This document shows positions 60,949-64,000 of a stretch of 64,000 nucleotides of DNA, in pieces. The stretch is from JBAVVD01 sp049697115 (GTDB lineage: Bacteria; Acidobacteriota; Aminicenantia; Aminicenantales; UBA4085), in assembly GCA_049697115.1 (NCBI GenBank), contig JBAVVD010000021.1, forward strand, positions 62,001-126,000. The letters are read 5' to 3'. The notes beneath the pieces were generated by a model that had not been told where the DNA came from, did no database searches, and worked only from the letters and a program-made list of their open reading frames with translations. How positions within the stretch are numbered: the first letter of the stretch is position 1; the number at the start of each line of letters is the position of its first letter. The translations under genes were made by a program, and so were the position numbers.

Positions 60949-61549
60949 AAGCCTGGGGCAGGAATTCACGAAAGGGCTTTGGTCAGAGAACCCTGTTTCA
61001 CGACAGCTTCTAGGCCTGTGTTCGGTCCTGGCCATCACGAATGCCGTTATTAACAGCGTAGCGATGGCGTTGGCCGTGACCTTTGTCACAATCTTCAGCT
61101 CCCTCTTTATTTCTCTGGTGAGGAAGCTGATTCCCAACCAAGTCAGAATCGCCTCTTATATCGTCATCATCGCTTCCTTTGTCACCATTGCAGACCGTTT
61201 TCTGGCCGCCTATTTCCCTCCGCTCTCCAAGGCGCTCGGCCCCTATGTCCCCCTGATTGTGGTCAATTGCATCATCCTCGGCCGAGCCGAAGCATTTGCT
61301 TCAAAAAACACGGTCGGCCGTTCCTTTGTCGACGCCCTCGGCATGAGCGCGGGATACACTGTTATTATTATCCTCATAGGCGTTATCCGTGAAGTCCTCG
61401 GAAACGGTACTCTTCTCGGTTTCAGGATCCTTGGCGCCTGGTATGAGCCCTGGATTGTCATGATCCTCCCTCCTGGAGCCTTCCTCACGTTGGGGATCAT
61501 TGTCGCTGTGGCCAACCAGATTGAGTTAAAGGCCAAAAAAAGGAGATAG
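60938..61549 (+). CDS. rnfE: Rnf complex subunit E
   Basis: Polytopic membrane subunit of 203 residues with about six helices, paralogous to RnfA in inverted topology. Conserved stretches are KGLWSENPVSRQLLGLCSVL, LIVVNCIILGRAEAFASKN (which carries the membrane Cys that holds the shared 2Fe-2S cluster) and GFRILGAWYEPW. The ATG at 60938 lies behind GAGGGGGCCC inside rnfG. Confidence 0.95.
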   Translation: MPNKSLGQEFTKGLWSENPVSRQLLGLCSVLAITNAVINSVAMALAVTFVTIFSSLFISLVRKLIPNQVRIASYIVIIASFVTIADRFLAAYFPPLSKALGPYVPLIVVNCIILGRAEAFASKNTVGRSFVDALGMSAGYTVIIILIGVIREVLGNGTLLGFRILGAWYEPWIVMILPPGAFLTLGIIVAVANQIELKAKKRR

Positions 61550-61551
61550 CC

Positions 61552-62127
61552 GTGGAGCTTTTCATTATTTTCATTTCTGCGATTCTGATCAACAACTTCG
61601 TCCTCCGCTATTTCCTGGGGCTCTGTCCATTTCTTGGCGTTTCAAAGAAGATTGACTCTGCCTTTTCCATGGGCGTAGCCGTGACTTTTGTCATGGCCCT
61701 GACAGCTGTGGCTTCCTGGGCCATCAACTACTGGATTCTCATCCCCTATAAGCTGGACTACCTCCAGATCGTCTCCTTCATTCTGGTCATCGCTGCTCTG
61801 GTTCAGCTGGTGGAAATGTTTATCCGGAAGACCAGCCCTCCGCTCTATCAGGCGATGGGAATTTACCTCCCGCTCATCACAACAAACTGCTGCATCATGG
61901 GCCTGGCTCTTCTCACCGCATTAAAGGAATACAATTTTATGGAAGCCGTTGTGTTTGGTGTCGGGGCAGGAATCGGATTTACTGTGGCGATTGTCCTGAT
62001 GGCCGCCATTCGCGAACAGCTCGATTTGGCTGACGTTCCCGAGGCTCTCAAAGGTGCCGGAATTTCCCTTATTGTCACAGGAATCCTTGCCCTGGCCTTC
62101 TTGGGCTTCTCCGGAATGATCAAATGA
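61552..62127 (+). CDS. rnfA: Rnf complex subunit A
   Basis: Membrane subunit of 191 residues with six helices. Conserved motifs are INNFVLRYFLGLCPFLGVSK and LITTNCCIMGLALL, each with the Cys residues that ligate the intramembrane 2Fe-2S cluster jointly with RnfE. The GTG start at 61552 follows AGGAGATAGCC across the rnfE stop. The stop overlaps rnfB by 4 bp. Confidence 0.95.
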   Translation: MELFIIFISAILINNFVLRYFLGLCPFLGVSKKIDSAFSMGVAVTFVMALTAVASWAINYWILIPYKLDYLQIVSFILVIAALVQLVEMFIRKTSPPLYQAMGIYLPLITTNCCIMGLALLTALKEYNFMEAVVFGVGAGIGFTVAIVLMAAIREQLDLADVPEALKGAGISLIVTGILALAFLGFSGMIK

Positions 62128-62927
62128 TGGATATTCTCGTTCCTGTCATCACTATGGGAGGCTTGGCGTTCATCTTTGCCCTGGGCCTGATTTATGCCTC
62201 AAAGAAGTTCCATGTTTATGTCGACCCTCGGATCGAAAAAATAGCCGAATTTCTGCCGCAGGCAAACTGCGGAGCCTGCGGGTATGCTGGCTGCCGGGCC
62301 CTGGCTGAAGCCGTGGTCAACGGGAAGGCTGCCGCCAACAGCTGTCCAGTCGGAGGGGAGGAAACAGCCAAACGGATCGCTGAAATCCTTGGCGTTCAAA
62401 CAGAAGGAATCATCAAAAAGATTGCCCGTGTTCTCTGCCGGGGCACATGGAAGGCGGCCAGGTCCCGGGGAAGTTATCAGGGACTTCTTTCCTGTAAGGG
62501 CTCAAATCTGATCGGAGGAAATAAGCAGTGTTCCTACGGCTGCCTCGGGCTGGGGGACTGTGTTTTGGCTTGTCCTTTTGATGCTCTGTTTATGGGCGAG
62601 GACGCCCTGCCTCACGTTCGCAAAGACCTGTGCACGGCCTGTGGAAAATGTGTCGAAGCCTGCCCGAGAAATATCATGGAGCTTCATCCGACTTCAACGG
62701 AAATCCTTGTCTTCTGCCGCTCTCTGGACCGCGGGCCGACAGCCAGAAAAGTTTGTGACAACGCCTGTATTGCCTGTGGGATTTGCTCCAGAGCCTGTCC
62801 CGAGGGTATAATTATAGAAAATTACCTGGCCAAAATCGTCGACGATAAAAAAATAACTCCGGAAAAAATACCGGAAATAGAAAAATGCCCCACCGGAGCG
62901 ATTGGCCGGATTCCCAAAAATGATTGA
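62124..62927 (+). CDS. rnfB: Rnf complex subunit B
   Basis: Ferredoxin-accepting subunit of 267 residues. An N-terminal membrane helix (about 5-25) is followed by the 4Fe-4S motif CGACGYAGC with the fourth Cys in NSCPVGG. Three ferredoxin-type motifs follow: CSYGCLGLGDCVLACP, CTACGKCVEACP and CIACGICSRACP. The protein ends in a short linker without the extra ferredoxin domains seen in some clostridial forms. It overlaps the RseC-like gene by 8 bp. Confidence 0.95.
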   Translation: MMDILVPVITMGGLAFIFALGLIYASKKFHVYVDPRIEKIAEFLPQANCGACGYAGCRALAEAVVNGKAAANSCPVGGEETAKRIAEILGVQTEGIIKKIARVLCRGTWKAARSRGSYQGLLSCKGSNLIGGNKQCSYGCLGLGDCVLACPFDALFMGEDALPHVRKDLCTACGKCVEACPRNIMELHPTSTEILVFCRSLDRGPTARKVCDNACIACGICSRACPEGIIIENYLAKIVDDKKITPEKIPEIEKCPTGAIGRIPKND

Positions 62928-63360
62928 TGACGCCGTGGTTGTCTCAACGCAAAAAGATATGGCCCGTGTGAAGGTCACTTCAAGCTCCCTCTGTTGTTCC
63001 TGCTCAGCCCGCCTTATCTGCCAGGGACAACAAGGTGAAGGCGGAACCCTTACCGTCTTTAATCCCCTGAAGGCCGCTCCAGGAGATTTGGTTAAAATTA
63101 ATATCCCGGAAGCCAAATACAACAGGGAAACCCTCCGGATTTTTGGAATCCTTCTCATCTCTTCACTCCTGGGTCTTGCCCTGGGCTATCTCGCCGCTCC
63201 AATGCTCAAGCTGCCGGCTCAAGCCGCTGGCTTCATCGGGCTTCTGGTCGGTTTGGCTCTGGGAGGCCTCGGTCTTTTTCGCTATTCCCGAACCCAAAAC
63301 AAGCGAAAACTGTATCCGGTGATCTTGGCCATCGTCCACAAAGGAGAGACTCATGGATAG
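62920..63360 (+). CDS. RseC/MucC-family membrane protein
   Basis: About 146 residues from the ATG at 62920. The N-terminal part has a Cys-rich motif (SLCCSCSARLICQG) as in RseC (SoxR-reducing system), followed by a beta-type segment and two membrane helices (about 70-90 and 95-115). RseC-like proteins are found next to rnf genes in many genomes and are thought to help maintain or reduce redox-sensing partners; the function here is inferred from context. It is followed by a Tat-like gene with an 8-bp overlap. Confidence 0.88.
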   Translation: MIDDAVVVSTQKDMARVKVTSSSLCCSCSARLICQGQQGEGGTLTVFNPLKAAPGDLVKINIPEAKYNRETLRIFGILLISSLLGLALGYLAAPMLKLPAQAAGFIGLLVGLALGGLGLFRYSRTQNKRKLYPVILAIVHKGETHG

Positions 63361-64000
63361 ACGAGATTTTTTTAAAAATGTCCTCTCGGCTTCTCTTCTC
63401 ACACCGCTTTTTATCGGATCGAAGCCCGCAAAGGAGAACTCCGAGCTCTTCCTCATCTCCGACAATTCCCACAGAGTTGTCCCCACCCTCCTGGAAGAAT
63501 TGACGGGCGTCGGCCTCATCAAGGGAAAAAGCTTTGACTTCCTCAGCGTCCATCCTGAAGCTGAAGAAATAAAAAAATCTCTTGTCCATTCCGGCTGGAA
63601 GCCGTTACCTTCTTCTTCTCCCGCTGACATTTCCATTGCCTTCCGACTTCTTCACCATCCGGTCCCGCCCTCTTTTACGCTCATCAAAGAAGGGCAGATC
63701 GTGGAAATAAGAACCCATCGACTGCTCGCCCTGTGGACAGAAATCAACCGAAATGAAAGGCCTTCTTCTTGCCTGACGACGCTTTCTATGGCGAAAGTCC
63801 GGCCCCGTCTTCAACCCGGAGTTTTCGCCACAATCTCTCTCCAGGGAAAGACAGTGGACAAAATCTCCCTCGAGAGAGACATCCAAAAAACTTACCTGAC
63901 AAAGAACGGGAACCTCTCTGTCGTCGTGAAATCGGGAAAGGCCGAGGTCGCTTCTTCGTCATGCCCCCAGAAGGTCTGCGTTTCCTCTCCCCCCGTTTCT
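63353..64000 (+). CDS. Tat-like protein with NusG domain II-like end, partial
   Basis: Open to the window end; 216 residues are visible. The start ATG at 63353 has AAGGAG upstream. The N terminus MDRRDFFKNVLSASLLTPLF has a twin-arginine-like pattern, so export is likely. The middle (about 30-160) matches nothing that I recognise. The visible C-terminal part (GNLSVVVKSGKAEVASSSCP, then QKVCVSS) matches the NusG domain II-like proteins often found near rnf and ApbE genes. The 3' end lies outside the window. Fusion of an exported unknown domain with this fold is unusual. Confidence 0.75.
   Translation, partial: MDRRDFFKNVLSASLLTPLFIGSKPAKENSELFLISDNSHRVVPTLLEELTGVGLIKGKSFDFLSVHPEAEEIKKSLVHSGWKPLPSSSPADISIAFRLLHHPVPPSFTLIKEGQIVEIRTHRLLALWTEINRNERPSSCLTTLSMAKVRPRLQPGVFATISLQGKTVDKISLERDIQKTYLTKNGNLSVVVKSGKAEVASSSCPQKVCVSSPPVS

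Noticed and set aside
1..64000. CRISPR array, prophage, insertion sequence or plasmid genes
   Set aside because: No regularly spaced repeats, transposase, integrase, capsid or plasmid replication genes were seen; only small intergenic repeats are present.

Overview
The window is a gene-dense bacterial chromosome segment of about 50% G+C. It has almost no intergenic DNA, long co-directional operons with many 4-29 bp overlaps, and no phage, insertion sequence or CRISPR array. Housekeeping genes are bacterial. A signal peptide plus beta-barrel protein ending in Phe suggests a diderm, and Rnf, ETF, a polyferredoxin and an archaeal-type phosphoglycerate mutase suggest an anaerobe. Gene order and protein style best fit Candidatus Aminicenantes (OP8) or a related Acidobacteriota-like lineage. 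That placement is inference; no marker search was possible.

Layout. (1) 1-17977, minus strand: tRNA-Val(GAC), thrS-infC-rpmI-rplT-pheS-pheT, a ZapB-like coiled coil, zapA, rny, ymdB-like, xseA, xseB, ispA-like, dxs, tlyA, nadK, glgA, trxA and a partial trxB. (2) 18048-25681, plus: a hairpin repeat, a YfcE-like phosphoesterase, a possible 44-residue basic protein, then a COG2403 P-loop protein, carbamate kinase, ornithine carbamoyltransferase, an unknown 680-residue protein and an outer-membrane-type barrel. (3) 25678-34165, minus: pseudo-receiver, valS, birA, coaX, a 213-residue unknown, rnr, and a stand-alone protein equal to the C-terminal winged-helix half of SelB. (4) 34348-39548: a structured intergenic element, then guaA-dnaE on minus. 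(5) 39553-44642, plus: intergenic repeats, apgM, a cell-wall amidase, and a DUF362 plus polyferredoxin pair. (6) 44671-50713, minus: etfBA, and yceD-rpmF-plsX-fabG-acpP-fabF behind a near-consensus promoter. (7) 50907-56565, plus: a small conserved protein, polA, then a PRC/MgtE_N/CBS protein with an NRAMP-related metal transporter. (8) GNAT-like protein on minus. (9) 58023-64000, plus: complete rnfCDGEAB, an RseC-like protein and a Tat-like protein with a NusG domain II-like end, cut by the window edge.

The genes combine translation and replication housekeeping, isoprenoid and fatty-acid precursor synthesis, and anaerobic energy conservation (Rnf, ETF, ATP from carbamoyl phosphate). The most unusual points are the SelB C-terminal protein without a GTPase, the putative soluble Mg2+-sensor plus NRAMP-like transporter pair, PheRS and ThrRS lacking accessory tRNA-binding or TGS domains, an AUU-started infC whose end overlaps rpmI by 86 bp, several promoters placed so that the mRNA would be leaderless, and a set of intergenic hairpin and repeat elements.
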